In this document: positions 1 through 6,707 of the stretch, in pieces | How positions within the stretch are numbered: position 1 is the stretch's first letter | How the letters are laid out: the number at the start of each line of letters is the position of its first letter | NCBI GenBank assembly: GCA_026770575.1 | Contig: MU657280.1 | Coordinates: 89,334 to 101,127, forward strand | Direction: 5' to 3' | Length of the DNA stretch: 11,794 nt | Source of the DNA: Pelagophyceae sp. CCMP2097 | Taxonomy: Eukaryota > Sar > Pelagophyceae | Position numbers and translations under genes: made by a program | Notes under the pieces: model-generated | Databases searched by the model: none | Seen by the model: the letters and a program-made list of their open reading frames with translations, nothing else | Told to the model about the DNA's origin: nothing

Positions 1-15
1 GGATTTGAAAGTTCA

Positions 16-80
16 GCGATTAGTTAAATAATTTCAATTATTTACGTGGGCATTGCAATGGGATTTGGCTGTATCCTTCG
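16..80 (+). repeat. Dispersed repeat, copy 1
   Basis: This stretch, beginning GCGATTAGTT and ending TGTATCCTTCG, recurs in diverged form at 7681-7746. The two share GCGATTAGTT, an AT-rich linker, TTACGT, GGCAT, GCAATGGGA and CTGTATCCTTCG in the same order and orientation. Copy 1 is cut by the window edge on its left and runs into a tandem duplication on its right. This is the behaviour of an interspersed repeat family; the class cannot be told from two short copies. Confidence 0.6.
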
Positions 81-185
81 GGTCCTCCGTGTGCCTCCGG
101 CGCGCTCTTGTAATTTACGTGGGCATTGCAATGGGATTTGGCAGTATCCTTCGGGTCCTCCGTGTGCCTCCGGCGCGCTCTTGTA
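40..185 (+). repeat. 73-bp tandem duplication
   Basis: Units 40-112 and 113-185 are head-to-tail copies that differ at one base (T70 against A143). The unit starts ATTTACGTGGGCATTGC and ends GCGCTCTTGTA. The near-identity points to a recent duplication. The open frame that runs through it is a by-product, since the duplicated unit gives no convincing protein. A T6 run at 217-222 and AATAAA at 190-195 follow shortly after. Confidence 0.9.
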
Positions 186-238
186 AGGCAATAAAGCTGT
201 ATGAACAGGCTTTAAGTTTTTTCGTACGTCAGCTCAGT

Positions 239-289
239 GAAGTTAAGCCGGTTCGAGCCTGGTTAGTACGACGGGGGGTGACCACGTGG
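239..289 (+). pseudogene. 5S rRNA-derived fragment (internal promoter and 3' part)
   Basis: The stretch GAAGTTAAGC, GAGCCTGGTTAGTAC, GGGTGACC, CGTGG follows in order and spacing the most conserved part of eukaryotic 5S rRNA, roughly its second third, which carries the internal RNA polymerase III control region (box A and box C for TFIIIA). The usual TTGGAT between GTAC and GGGTGACC is replaced by GACGGG, and the 3' acceptor-helix half is not recognisable after about 290. The 5' third is missing or badly diverged; TTCGTACG at 221-228 may be a trace of it. It is therefore not a functional 5S gene. It may be a decayed 5S copy or the head of a 5S-derived SINE. The comparison was made from memory, without alignment. 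Confidence 0.6.
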
Positions 290-364
290 ACGAAGTTTGA
301 CAGTCCCAAGAAATCCTGGATTCCATTTGGAGATCCGAACGACGCGCGCGCCGACGCGATCGTA

Positions 365-484
365 ATGGAGGCACAAGACGCCGACGAGCCGTCGCGGCGG
401 CTGTCCACCGAGAATAGTAACCTGCCGCTGCGCGCGCCGGCGTCGGCATGCTCTATCCGCGTTTGGGAGCCGCCACCCCTCTAG
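365..484 (+). CDS. Small ORF (39 aa) upstream of the Sec7 gene
   Basis: An ATG at 365 opens 39 codons ending in TAG at 482-484. The peptide starts MEAQDADEPSRRLSTEN and has the composition of real protein. It could be an upstream ORF in the leader of the Sec7 gene or an alternative first exon. GTAACC at 417 could act as a splice donor and CCCCTCTAG ending at 484 as an acceptor, but the reading phase across that pair does not match the Sec7 frame starting at 552. I recognise no domain. It may be chance. Confidence 0.2.
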   Translation: MEAQDADEPSRRLSTENSNLPLRAPASACSIRVWEPPPL

Positions 485-551
485 GGTGCATGCTGTGAGA
501 GGGCAGAGAGTTGGTGCGAGAGGCCTTTTCCCGCGGGTCCGTCCCGTGCGA

Positions 552-2631
552 ATGCCGCTCGACGGCCGGCGCGGGCCGACGGCGCATGGCAGGCTCACGG
601 CGGAAGAAGACGAGGCGCGGCGTTCGGCGCAGGTAATTCGCGCCGGCGAGGCGCGCCGGCGAGGCGCACGCCGACGGCGCGCGACGTATAGGTCTCCAAG
701 CAGCAGCAGACCGTCTCTCTTTGACCGCGTCGCGGGCGAAGAACGTTGCTGTGGGCGACGGCCGCGCGGATCCCCCGACCCGCGCGCGCCGCCGGTTTGC
801 CCCTTGTCAACCGCGGCTGTCGCAGGCGGTGCTGCGGTTCAACACGAAGCCCAAGGTGGGCCTCGAGTACCTGCGCGGCCTCGGCCTCTGGGACGGCACG
901 CCCGAGGGCCTGGCGGAGTGGATCGACGCCGCGCTGGGCAAAGGCCTCTCAAAGCGGCGCATCGGCGAGTTCTTCGGCGGTGCGTCGCCCGCCGCCCGCT
1001 GGGCCGCGGGGGGCCGCGCGCACGGCGGGCTAGGCCTCGAGCCGCTGGCGGGAGCGACGTACGCGGCGTGGCTGAGCGGCTGCGTGGGCGCGGCGCTGGG
1101 CCCGCACGTCCCTCTCGACTCGGCCCTACGCGAGCTCCTGCGGCGCTTCCGGCTGCCCGGCGAGGCGCAGTGCATCGACCGCGTCGTCCAGGGGTTCGCC
1201 AGGGCGTTCAAGGCGGCCAACGACGCCGCAGAAGAGTCGGCGTGGCCCTTCTCAGAGGACGCGGCCTACGTCCTCTCATTCTCGCTGGTGATGCTCAACA
1301 CGGACCTGCACAGCGCCCAGGTCCGTGACACGGCCCGCATGTCGCGCGCCGCCTTTGTCGCCAACAACCGCGGCATCGACGGCGGCGCGGACCTGCCCGC
1401 GGCGCTCCTCGAGGCGGCCTACGCGGGCGTGCTGGCGCACGAGGTGCGCATGGACGACGGCGACCTCTACGAGTCGCAGCTGCTGACGTACATGGGCGCG
1501 CGCAAGGCGGGCTGGCTCGAGAAGCGCAACGCGCTGCGTTGGCGCCGCCTCTGGTTCGTCCTCAACGACGGCTGCCTCTACTACTTTGCGCACCCGGCCG
1601 ACGCCGACCGCGCCGAGCAGCCGCCGCGCGCCATCATTCCCCTAGACCAGGGGCTCGAGGTGCAGCGGCCGCTCGGCGCGGCGCCGGGCCGTGAGTTTGC
1701 CCTCGTTTCGCGCGGCGCGGCGCCGGCGGACCAGCAGTCGTCCTCGTCGGCGCCGGCGATCAAGTCGATGAAGCACACGGGCCGCGGGCCCGCGCAGGGC
1801 ACGGCGGCGTCTATCACGCTGCGCGCGCGCGACGTCGACGACGCGCAGGCCTGGGCCGATGCGCTGCGCGCCGAGGAGGAAGCGGTGCCTCGCGGCGACG
1901 GCGGCGTCGCCGCCGCGCGCGGCGCGGCGGCGGCGCGGCGACGCGCCGCGCGGCGCGCCGACGGCGACGACGCCACGGGGCCCGTGCCGTCGGCCAAGCA
2001 GGAGAACTCGCACACGCCGCTGTGCTGCGGCTGGCTGCGCAAGCGCGGCGGCCTCAACACGGCGTGGAAGAAGCGCTACTTCGCGCTCTTCTCGGGCGTG
2101 ACGTGCACCGACGTCGAGGGCGAGGTGCCGCCCGCGGACGAGCCCGTGCTCATGTACTTTAAGGACGAGGCCAAGTTCCGCGGCATGATCGGCGGCGCCG
2201 GCGGCCGGCCGTATCAGGGCGCCGTCCGCCTCGGCGCCGTGCAGGAGATGAAGCGCAAGCGCGGCGACCGCGGCAAGGAGGCCGTCCTCGCTCTCGTCAC
2301 CGCCGACCGCGTCTGGCTCCTCGCGCCGCTCCGCGGCGACGCCGCCGCCGACCTCGACCCCTGGTGGTACGCGCTCGAGGGCGCATGCCACGCCGCGCAG
2401 TGCGTCGACCGTCCCAAAAAAAAGCGCCGGGCCGCCGCGCGCCGGGCGCGATTGACCCCGCGCGCCGGGCCGGGCCGCGGAGAGTCGTGCGCCTGGCCAC
2501 CGCGCGCCACGGCGGCGCGAGCAGCGCCGCACAGGCTCGGCGACGCGGCGCGGTCCGGCGCGGGGCTCCCGGCGAGGCGGTCGCCCGCGCACCGCACACC
2601 CTCGCTCAAAAGCGCGCTGGCCGCATTGTAG
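552..2631 (+). CDS. Sec7-PH-PH ARF guanine-nucleotide exchange factor (cytohesin-like)
   Basis: Predicted GDP-GTP exchange factor for ARF-family small GTPases, acting at membranes of the secretory or endocytic system. The spliced model joins 552-632 to 826-2631 and gives 628 residues. Exon 1 contributes MPLDGRR to RRSAQ, and exon 2 enters the Sec7 domain at AVLRFNTKPKVG, matching the cytohesin start FNMDPKKG. The Sec7 domain spans about residues 28-235 and holds FRLPGEAQ with the catalytic glutamate at about 140 (ARNO Glu156), VMLNTDLH at about 182-189, and NNRGIDGGADLP. PH1 covers about 256-375, from GWLEKR through CLYYF to the closing Trp at about 370, with a long Ser-rich loop. PH2 covers about 429-545, from GWLRKRGG through WKKRYF to WWYAL. 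A basic tail (PKKKRR, about 557) recalls the cytohesin polybasic region. A second PH domain and an Ala/Arg-rich linker at 376-412 are unusual for cytohesins. An A8 run at 2416-2423 lies just before the weakest part of the C terminus. The ATG is the first in frame after a stop. Confidence 0.88.
633..825 (+). other. Inferred GT-AG intron in the Sec7 gene
   Basis: The donor reads CGCAG|GTAATT at 632/633 and the acceptor GCTGTCGCAG|GCGGTG at 825/826. Removing 193 bp joins 27 complete codons from ATG 552 to the Sec7 start with no phase change. Without splicing, the Sec7 frame has no ATG between its upstream stop (TAA 634-636) and the conserved FNTKPK motif. The interval has a short GCGCCGGCGAG direct repeat and a modest pyrimidine tract. 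Other acceptors (for example the CAG triplets near 700-709) are possible. Confidence 0.6.
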
Positions 2632-2750
2632 CTCGGCCGCGTGCCGGTGGCGCGTGCAGGGCGCCGCGCCGGCGCGCTGGGCGCGACGCGCCCGGCGACG
2701 AGCGAGGCCGCCGTCCTCGGCGCCGAAGCCGGCCGGCCGCGTTGGAAGAA

Positions 2751-2756
2751 TTTATT
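2751..2756 (-). promoter_or_regulatory. Candidate polyadenylation signal (AATAAA, minus strand)
   Basis: On the minus strand this reads AATAAA, in an AT-rich island within very GC-rich DNA, about 66 bases beyond the stop codon of the minus-strand exon ending at 2822. That fits a eukaryotic poly(A) signal for that gene. The rest of the 190-bp gap (2632-2821) between the two convergent genes shows nothing else. Confidence 0.45.
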
Positions 2757-2821
2757 TGCACCACTGGCACACTCGCCCGCAGCGTGGCCGCCGCCGCCGG
2801 CTGCCGTCGCACACTGTCCAT

Positions 2822-3058
2822 CTAACACACCATCTTACCCTCTCTCCGAGCGAAGTCCGCCGCGAGACGCGCGCACGGGAGTGGTCCGACGGCGGGCGCC
2901 GGCGGCTCGTCGAGGACGTCGTACCACACCGCGTCGGGGTGCGGCGCTCTTCGCGCCACCTCGGGACTGTCGTCGAGGCCGCCCGCGTCGGCGGCGCGAA
3001 AGGCCTTTCGCGCCGAGCTCGAATCCTTCCGCCGCCGCGCGCGCCGACCCGAGCCAGG
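2822..3058 (-). CDS. Last coding exon of an unidentified minus-strand gene
   Basis: The minus frame opens after a TAG at 3061-3059. If CTCGCCTTAG| at 3059 is used as a splice acceptor, it reads 78 codons to TAG at 2824-2822. The peptide runs from PGSGRRARRKDSS through ADAGGLDDSPEVARRAPHP and VWYDVLDEPP to ARREGKMVC. It has balanced composition and GC-ending codons, unlike the Arg/Ala/Pro runs of the other frames here. There is no ATG at its head, so it must be spliced to upstream exons. I recognise no domain. AATAAA follows on the same strand at 2756-2751. The gene converges on the Sec7 gene. Confidence 0.45.
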   Translation of the reverse strand, partial: PGSGRRARRRKDSSSARKAFRAADAGGLDDSPEVARRAPHPDAVWYDVLDEPPAPAVGPLPCARLAADFARREGKMVC

Positions 3059-3886
3059 CTAAGGCGAGCTGGGCTTCACCTGGCCGTGGGCCGCGCGGGG
3101 CAGCATCGGCCGGCACAGCCACGGCGCGAGCGACGTCCGGGCGAGCGCGCCGCGTGGGGCGCCGGCCCGGCCACTCGTTCGAGGCGCGGTCGCATCACGC
3201 GCGGGCGACGGCGCGCTCCGCGACGGCACCGCGTGGGGGCCGCGCCGCGGCGAAGCCTGGGACAGCCGCGGCGACGCCTGCAACAACCGCGAACGCGACG
3301 GGCGACCGCGGCTCGACTCCGGCGTGCTCGCGCCGAGTGCGGAATATGCCCTTCGATGTCGCGCGCGTCGCCATCGGGCGTCTGCGCGTCTGGGCCCGTC
3401 GCCGTGACGGCGGTGACGACGGCGCAGCACATTGTGAGAGTCGGCGCGCTCGTCGAGCCTCGGCGCCGATACGGCAGCGCAGCCGAGCGCCGCCTCCTCG
3501 ACCACCAAGTCGAGATCCTGGTGCGAGTGCGTCGTGGCGCCGCTATCTCGGCGTCGGCATCCTCGGCGTCGCCGGCTCACCGTGATCACACGTACAAGGG
3601 GTATCGCCAGTACGCCGCGCGCCAGCAGGCCTACGTCTTCCGACAGGGACCTTACGTCCAGCGGCCTAACGGCCGGCACTGCTAGATGACTGTCACCACC
3701 CGCCGCTTCTCTTCGCGCTCTCCCGTTTCTCTGCTCGCTGCGCTTCGCATGCCCTCCGGCGCCGACTGTTTGATCGTTTAAAGTAAATATCGCCAATGAC
3801 GCCGAGGACTTTCTGGCAATCGCAGTTTTCGTCGGTTGGAGTTTGGCTCTGTTGGGAGTGATAGAGGACGTCGCGCTGAGTCCCAT
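3059..3886 (-). CDS. Probable upstream exons of the same unidentified minus-strand gene
   Basis: An open minus frame begins at ATG 3886-3884 (MGLSATSSITPNRAK) and stays open past 3059, but its later part becomes Arg-rich and unnatural. Two stretches look like true coding. One is HSHQDLDLVVEEAALGC with APRLDERADSHN, about 3540-3435, in this frame. The other is AQTPDGDARDIEGHIPHS, about 3385-3330, in a different minus frame. A good donor, ACG|GTGAGC, sits at 3580 with a possible acceptor CACCAG| at 3518 (63-nt intron), and another donor may follow SHN near 3432. I read this as several short exons whose exact borders cannot be fixed by eye. No family is recognised. The plus-strand frames over the same stretch (2641-3685) are judged shadows. 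Confidence 0.3.
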   Translation of the reverse strand: MGLSATSSITPNRAKLQPTKTAIARKSSASLAIFTLNDQTVGAGGHAKRSEQRNGRARREAAGGDSHLAVPAVRPLDVRSLSEDVGLLARGVLAIPLVRVITVSRRRRGCRRRDSGATTHSHQDLDLVVEEAALGCAAVSAPRLDERADSHNVLRRRHRRHGDGPRRADARWRRARHRRAYSALGASTPESSRGRPSRSRLLQASPRLSQASPRRGPHAVPSRSAPSPARDATAPRTSGRAGAPRGALARTSLAPWLCRPMLPRAAHGQVKPSSP

Positions 3887-4657
3887 GATGCCCGATCCAA
3901 TAGATATTGTTTGTTTAAAACGCTCAAACTAAAAATCTGAACGTCTGTTTTGGCGCGTCTGAAGCGCCACTCGCGGCAATCTCATAGGATCGGCCAAATA
4001 CCACCCCAGTACGTATGGACCCACCCCGTCACAAAGCCAGAATTTCGATCCCTGCGATCCTGCGATGGCCAGCCGGACCCGAACCTTCGCAATACGGAGG
4101 CAAAATCAGTTCAAAATCAAGGTAAGGAGGCAAATAAAGATTTTATCAAGTCCAAAATATTGGGGGAAACGCTTGTTCACGCCCTTGCAAGGCGCCCTCC
4201 TCGAGGCTGATCATGTCACGGACACCCCGGGGGGCAGGGAGGCCCATAGCGACCACGCCCACCCCCGCAGGCGGCCTCTGGGAGGCATAACTTTGCGTCA
4301 CTTGAGGTCGGCTTTATCGCCGATACCCCTTGTGTTAGTGCTGAAATCAACCTTTATTTTAAGTAATTCTCGAATATCGCCAAAAGTGAGTCAATTTTTA
4401 AAAGACACACAAAAGTTCAGAAATATTTTAATTTCATATAAAATCAAGGTTATGGACCCCATTTCCGATATTTTCGGGAGCATATTTGGGTTTCCGGATA
4501 TTTATAAATTCCGGTCAGCAGACTACCCCGTCAGAATATTTAATAATTAATTAGTTAATTGATTTTGGAAATTTCCCCAGGCCTTTTGATTTCAGCATTG
4601 ACACGTATAGTTAAGCGCCGTAGGAATTCCTATCAGGATAACTTGCAACTTTTTATT

Positions 4658-4687
4658 TTACCGTAAATTACCGGTAATTTACGGTAA
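4658..4687. repeat. 30-bp perfect palindrome
   Basis: The sequence starts TTACCGTAAATTACC and is its own reverse complement over all 30 bases, centred on CCGG at 4671-4674. It is followed by another TAATTTACG. The building block (GTAA-TTTACGG) recurs at 5131-5203 and in looser form at 7301-7405. It could extrude as a cruciform, bind a dimeric protein, or be a remnant of an inverted-repeat element end. Confidence 0.9.
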
Positions 4688-4762
4688 TTTACGAATCGAT
4701 GATTTGACGTTACGCTCCGGTTAAAACGACCTTAATAAATCCCCTTATTAGGCTCTCTACAG

Positions 4763-4822
4763 TGCCTTATTGCGGTCTCAGAGGCTCAAAATGCCTAATT
4801 GCGGTCTCACCGAGGCTCATAA
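4763..4822 (+). repeat. About 30-bp tandem repeat, two copies
   Basis: Units 4763-4791 and 4792-4822 share TGCCT, ATTGCGGTCTCA and GAGGCTCA, with two small insertions in the second. Just downstream, CAACTTTTGTTG occurs twice, overlapping, at about 4838-4860. The 86-codon frame across them has no coding character. Confidence 0.75.
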
Positions 4823-5104
4823 AGTACGAATTCGCTTCAACTTTTGTTGCAACTTTTGTTGAGCCGCTTCCTCGGCATCGGGAGGCTGCGCAACGCCAGA
4901 GGCCGCGCAACGCGGGAGCCCGCGCAACGAGAGCTAAGCGATTTCCAAATTCTTACGTTCCAGTTTCAGCGAAAATTTGCTTTGCTTTAAATGAGCGTCT
5001 TTTGGCCCAGAATCTGATGTGAAAAAAATGGTTGAGCAGTATCGTACACTGTTGTTCTAGTATACCACGGTGGCCTGCGCGACACGCGGAGCGCATAATG
5101 GCTT

Positions 5105-5131
5105 CCAAAATTCTTGATTTCAAGATTTTGG
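5105..5131. repeat. Short inverted repeat (hairpin)
   Basis: CCAAAATTCTTGA and TCAAGATTTTGG pair across a one-base centre with a single bulged T. The hairpin directly abuts the 10-bp array at 5131-5170. Confidence 0.6.
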
Positions 5132-5170
5132 TAAGTTACGGAAAGTTACGGTAATTTACGGTAAGTTACG
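5131..5170. repeat. Four tandem 10-bp units of GTAAGTTACG type
   Basis: The units are GTAAGTTACG, GAAAGTTACG, GTAATTTACG and GTAAGTTACG, in exact 10-bp register, followed by an inverted AACTTACCG at 5185-5193. The core GTAANTTAC is itself nearly palindromic. The array ends 52 bp before the ATG at 5223, so it could lie in the promoter of that ORF. A 10-bp period matches one DNA helical turn. Confidence 0.85.
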
Positions 5171-5222
5171 GAACGTTGTTGAAACTTACCGTAATATATT
5201 AACTATAATCACACGGTCAAAC

Positions 5223-5480
5223 ATGGAGACAGAGTCCTTGGTCAAAATAAGCCGAAAATACAGGCTTATTGAGCCTTGGGTAATTAATCAACTCCTTTTC
5301 GGGTACTTATTGAGATATTATGACGAACAATGGGGCGTCCTGTACGACGTGCTTTTGGATGATTACGCTCGCAACCGCTTTGAATGTTGGTGGCATTACG
5401 TTGGCAACGCAAAGGCCCATCTTCTTGGCTCTCTAGAGGCACGTATTGGCTTTTTAGACGAAGCACTCACACGGGAATGA
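5223..5480 (+). CDS. Orphan ORF, 85 aa, unknown function
   Basis: An ATG in good initiation context (AAACATGG, with A at -3 and G at +4) opens 85 codons ending at TGA 5478-5480. The predicted protein (METESLVKISRKYR at the start, LDEALTRE at the end) is rich in Tyr, Trp, Leu and Asp, with four Trp including a WW pair and no low-complexity runs. It is unlike the Arg/Ala/Pro products of chance frames in this DNA. No signal peptide or membrane segment is evident. I recognise no family. Codon use is AT-tolerant, unlike the GC-ending codons of the other genes, which suggests a different origin or a young or transferred gene. AT-rich TAATATATTAAC at 5193-5204 could act as a TATA-like element. A strong hairpin follows 22 bases after the stop. 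Chance cannot be ruled out at this length. Confidence 0.4.
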   Translation: METESLVKISRKYRLIEPWVINQLLFGYLLRYYDEQWGVLYDVLLDDYARNRFECWWHYVGNAKAHLLGSLEARIGFLDEALTRE

Positions 5481-5502
5481 CAAGTCTCTTGATAAAATGT
5501 CG

Positions 5503-5581
5503 GAACGACATCCACTATCGGTGACGCCCGGCTAGAGGAGGTCCATGGCCACCTCTTGACGCAAGGGAGTGGATGTCGTTC
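5503..5581. repeat. Long hairpin, 14-bp perfect stem with inner stem
   Basis: GAACGACATCCACT (5503-5516) is the exact reverse complement of 5568-5581. The 51-base interval folds further, AGAGGAGG near 5534 pairing with CCACCTCT near 5549 at one mismatch. It starts 22 bases past the stop of the 85-aa ORF. It could be an RNA hairpin (3'-end processing or small-RNA precursor) or a tiny foldback element. Confidence 0.75.
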
Positions 5582-5815
5582 GACGATTTGACCGACTTAC
5601 GACCTTCCCCAATAGTATCAGTGGTGAAAAAGAGGCATACAGTTCCCCCTAGAGCCAAACTTTTTGATCTGCGCAGAGGCCAGCCATGGGAGCGCACAGT
5701 GACACCGATTGCAGCGCCATAGCCTGGGTCGTCAGCGCGCACCGACAAGCCCAAAAGTCGAAATCTCTCTCTTTGCATTTTCGGCTTATTTCGGATGGTC
5801 TTGTTTTACCGTGCG
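5582..5815. other. Spacer with no recognised gene
   Basis: Between the hairpin and the TIR element, short frames on both strands overlap but none has a recognisable motif. Nothing else is seen here. Confidence 0.4.
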
Positions 5816-5820
5816 TGACC
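5816..5820. repeat. Candidate target-site duplication, left copy (TGACC)
   Basis: TGACC immediately precedes the left TIR and recurs at 6629-6633 immediately after the right TIR. A five-base match next to both ends is suggestive but could be chance. Confidence 0.4.
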
Positions 5821-5863
5821 TCCTCGGGAGGTAACTCGCCGAAGTGTCGCGACACGCTGCGAC
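5821..5863 (+). repeat. Left terminal inverted repeat
   Basis: It begins TCCTCGGGAGGTAACTCG and ends GCTGCGAC, and is the inverted match of 6587-6628. It continues inward into three inverted CGACTGTCGG-like words up to about 5898. Confidence 0.8.
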
Positions 5864-5927
5864 AGTCGCCGACTGTCGGCGACTGTCGCCGACTGTCTGC
5901 GACACTCTGCGACCTCTGCGACACTCT

Positions 5928-6160
5928 GCGGCACCGGTGCGACACTATGCGGCACCGATGCGACACTCTGTGGCACCGGTGCGACACTCTGCGACACCGG
6001 TGCGACACTCTGGAACATTCTGCGGCACCGGTACGACACTCTGCGGCACCGATGCGACACTCTGCGGTACCGATGCGACACTCTGCGGTACCGGTGCGAC
6101 ACTCTGCAGCACCGGTGCGGCACTCAGCGACACTCTGCGGCACCGGTGCGACACTCCGCG
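5928..6160 (+). repeat. Array of a 21-bp unit, left arm
   Basis: About eleven imperfect copies of GCGGCACCGGTGCGACACTCT in one orientation. The unit core GCACCGGTGC is palindromic. Variants are mostly CACCGATG, TACCGATG and TACCGGTG, the last base pairs of the palindrome. The period of 21 keeps every frame open, which explains the long repeat-peptide frames on both strands; these are not genes. Confidence 0.9.
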
Positions 6161-6399
6161 ACACACGGCCATGTTTTAAAAAGAAATATAATTTCGTCCG
6201 TTAATTTTCGGATATGATGGGTAAAAACGACACATAAAAGATCCGGGAGACTGTGGAGATTACACGATCGCCCGTCGATGATCGCCGCCGCAGCGTCGCC
6301 AGGCCTCCGCAGCCGGGAACGTACGAAGGTTTTTAGAACAGTTACAATTGCGCTATTTTAGAATTCTACGTGGACTTTTGAACAATCCGATTCCAAAAG

Positions 6400-6549
6400 G
6401 CGGCACCGGTGCGACACTCTTCGACACTCTGCGGCACCGATGCGACACTCTGCGGCACCGGTGCGACACTCTGCGGCACCGGTGCGACACTCTGCCGGCA
6501 CCGGTTCAACACTCTGCGGTACCGGTGTAACACTCTGCGACACTCTGCG
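6400..6549 (+). repeat. Array of the same 21-bp unit, right arm
   Basis: About six copies of the same unit in the same orientation as the left arm, although the flanking TIRs are inverted. It ends in GCGACACTCTGCGACACTCT and passes into four CGACAGTCGC words at 6548-6586. Confidence 0.9.
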
Positions 6550-6586
6550 ACAGTCGCCGACAGTCGCCGACAGTCGCCGACAGTCG

Positions 6587-6628
6587 GTCGCAGCATGTCA
6601 CGACACTTCGGCGAGTTACCTCCTTGGA
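6587..6628 (-). repeat. Right terminal inverted repeat
   Basis: Read on the minus strand from 6628 it starts TCCAAGGAGGTAACTCG and matches the left TIR. The inner side carries CGACTGTCGG-like words, as at the left end. Confidence 0.8.
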
Positions 6629-6707
6629 TGACCACTAGAGTAAAGGTCAATTTAAGAACCTGGTCAATTTAGGATTCCTACAACAGACACACACCAGTTC
6701 TAGTTTA

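Larger units (their letters stand above)
3887..5222. other. AT-rich intergenic spacer with decayed repeats
   Basis: These 1.3 kb hold no frame with convincing protein composition on either strand. Base composition drops from very GC-rich to AT-rich. I see short direct repeats such as AAAATCAAGGT (near 4116 and 4440), a 30-bp palindrome, a 30-bp tandem repeat, three CGCAACG words at 4888-4928 and a 10-bp array, the larger ones listed separately. It may include old transposon remains, but none can be named. Confidence 0.5.
5821..6628. mobile_element. Non-autonomous DNA transposon-like element (808 bp) with TIRs
   Basis: The two ends are inverted copies of each other. Left 5821-5863 and right 6628-6587 share GGAGGTAACTCGCCGAAG and then TGTCG, GACA and GCTGCGAC, with two substitutions in the inner 37 bp and a small indel in the outermost bases (TCCTCGGGAGG against TCCAAGGAGG). 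Inside each TIR lies a run of CGACTGTCGG-type 9-10-mers, again inverted. Directly outside, TGACC occurs on both sides (5816-5820 and 6629-6633), a candidate 5-bp target-site duplication. Internally the element holds two arrays of a 21-bp unit and an AT-rich core (about 6170-6400) with no transposase. This is the layout of a MITE-like passenger mobilised in trans. The superfamily is unknown. Confidence 0.72.

Noticed and set aside
53..484. 143-codon plus frame at the window start
   Set aside because: It runs through a 73-bp duplication and the 5S-like fragment; only its last 39 codons from ATG 365 have protein-like composition.
2641..3685. Two long plus-strand frames (over 300 codons each)
   Set aside because: They are Arg/Ala/Pro-rich throughout, as expected of shadow frames in GC-rich DNA; only the last 30 residues of one (YKGYRQYAARQQ) look natural, while the minus strand shows better exons.
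3686..3781. 31-codon plus ORF starting MTVTTRRFSSR, resembling a targeting peptide
   Set aside because: Too short, no partner exon could be placed, and the opposite strand is open as well.
4065..4550. 161-codon frame in the AT-rich spacer
   Set aside because: It covers decayed repeat-like DNA, lacks a recognisable motif, and its composition changes abruptly midway.
5131..5170. Telomere-type repeat
   Set aside because: The 10-bp GTAAGTTACG unit is not G-rich on one strand and occurs only four times inside the sequence.
5928..6549. Repeat proteins on both strands of the 21-bp arrays
   Set aside because: A 21-bp period keeps all frames open by default; the peptides are mere translations of the repeat.
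5928..6549. CRISPR array
   Set aside because: Units are contiguous with no unique spacers, the setting is eukaryotic, and no cas genes are near.
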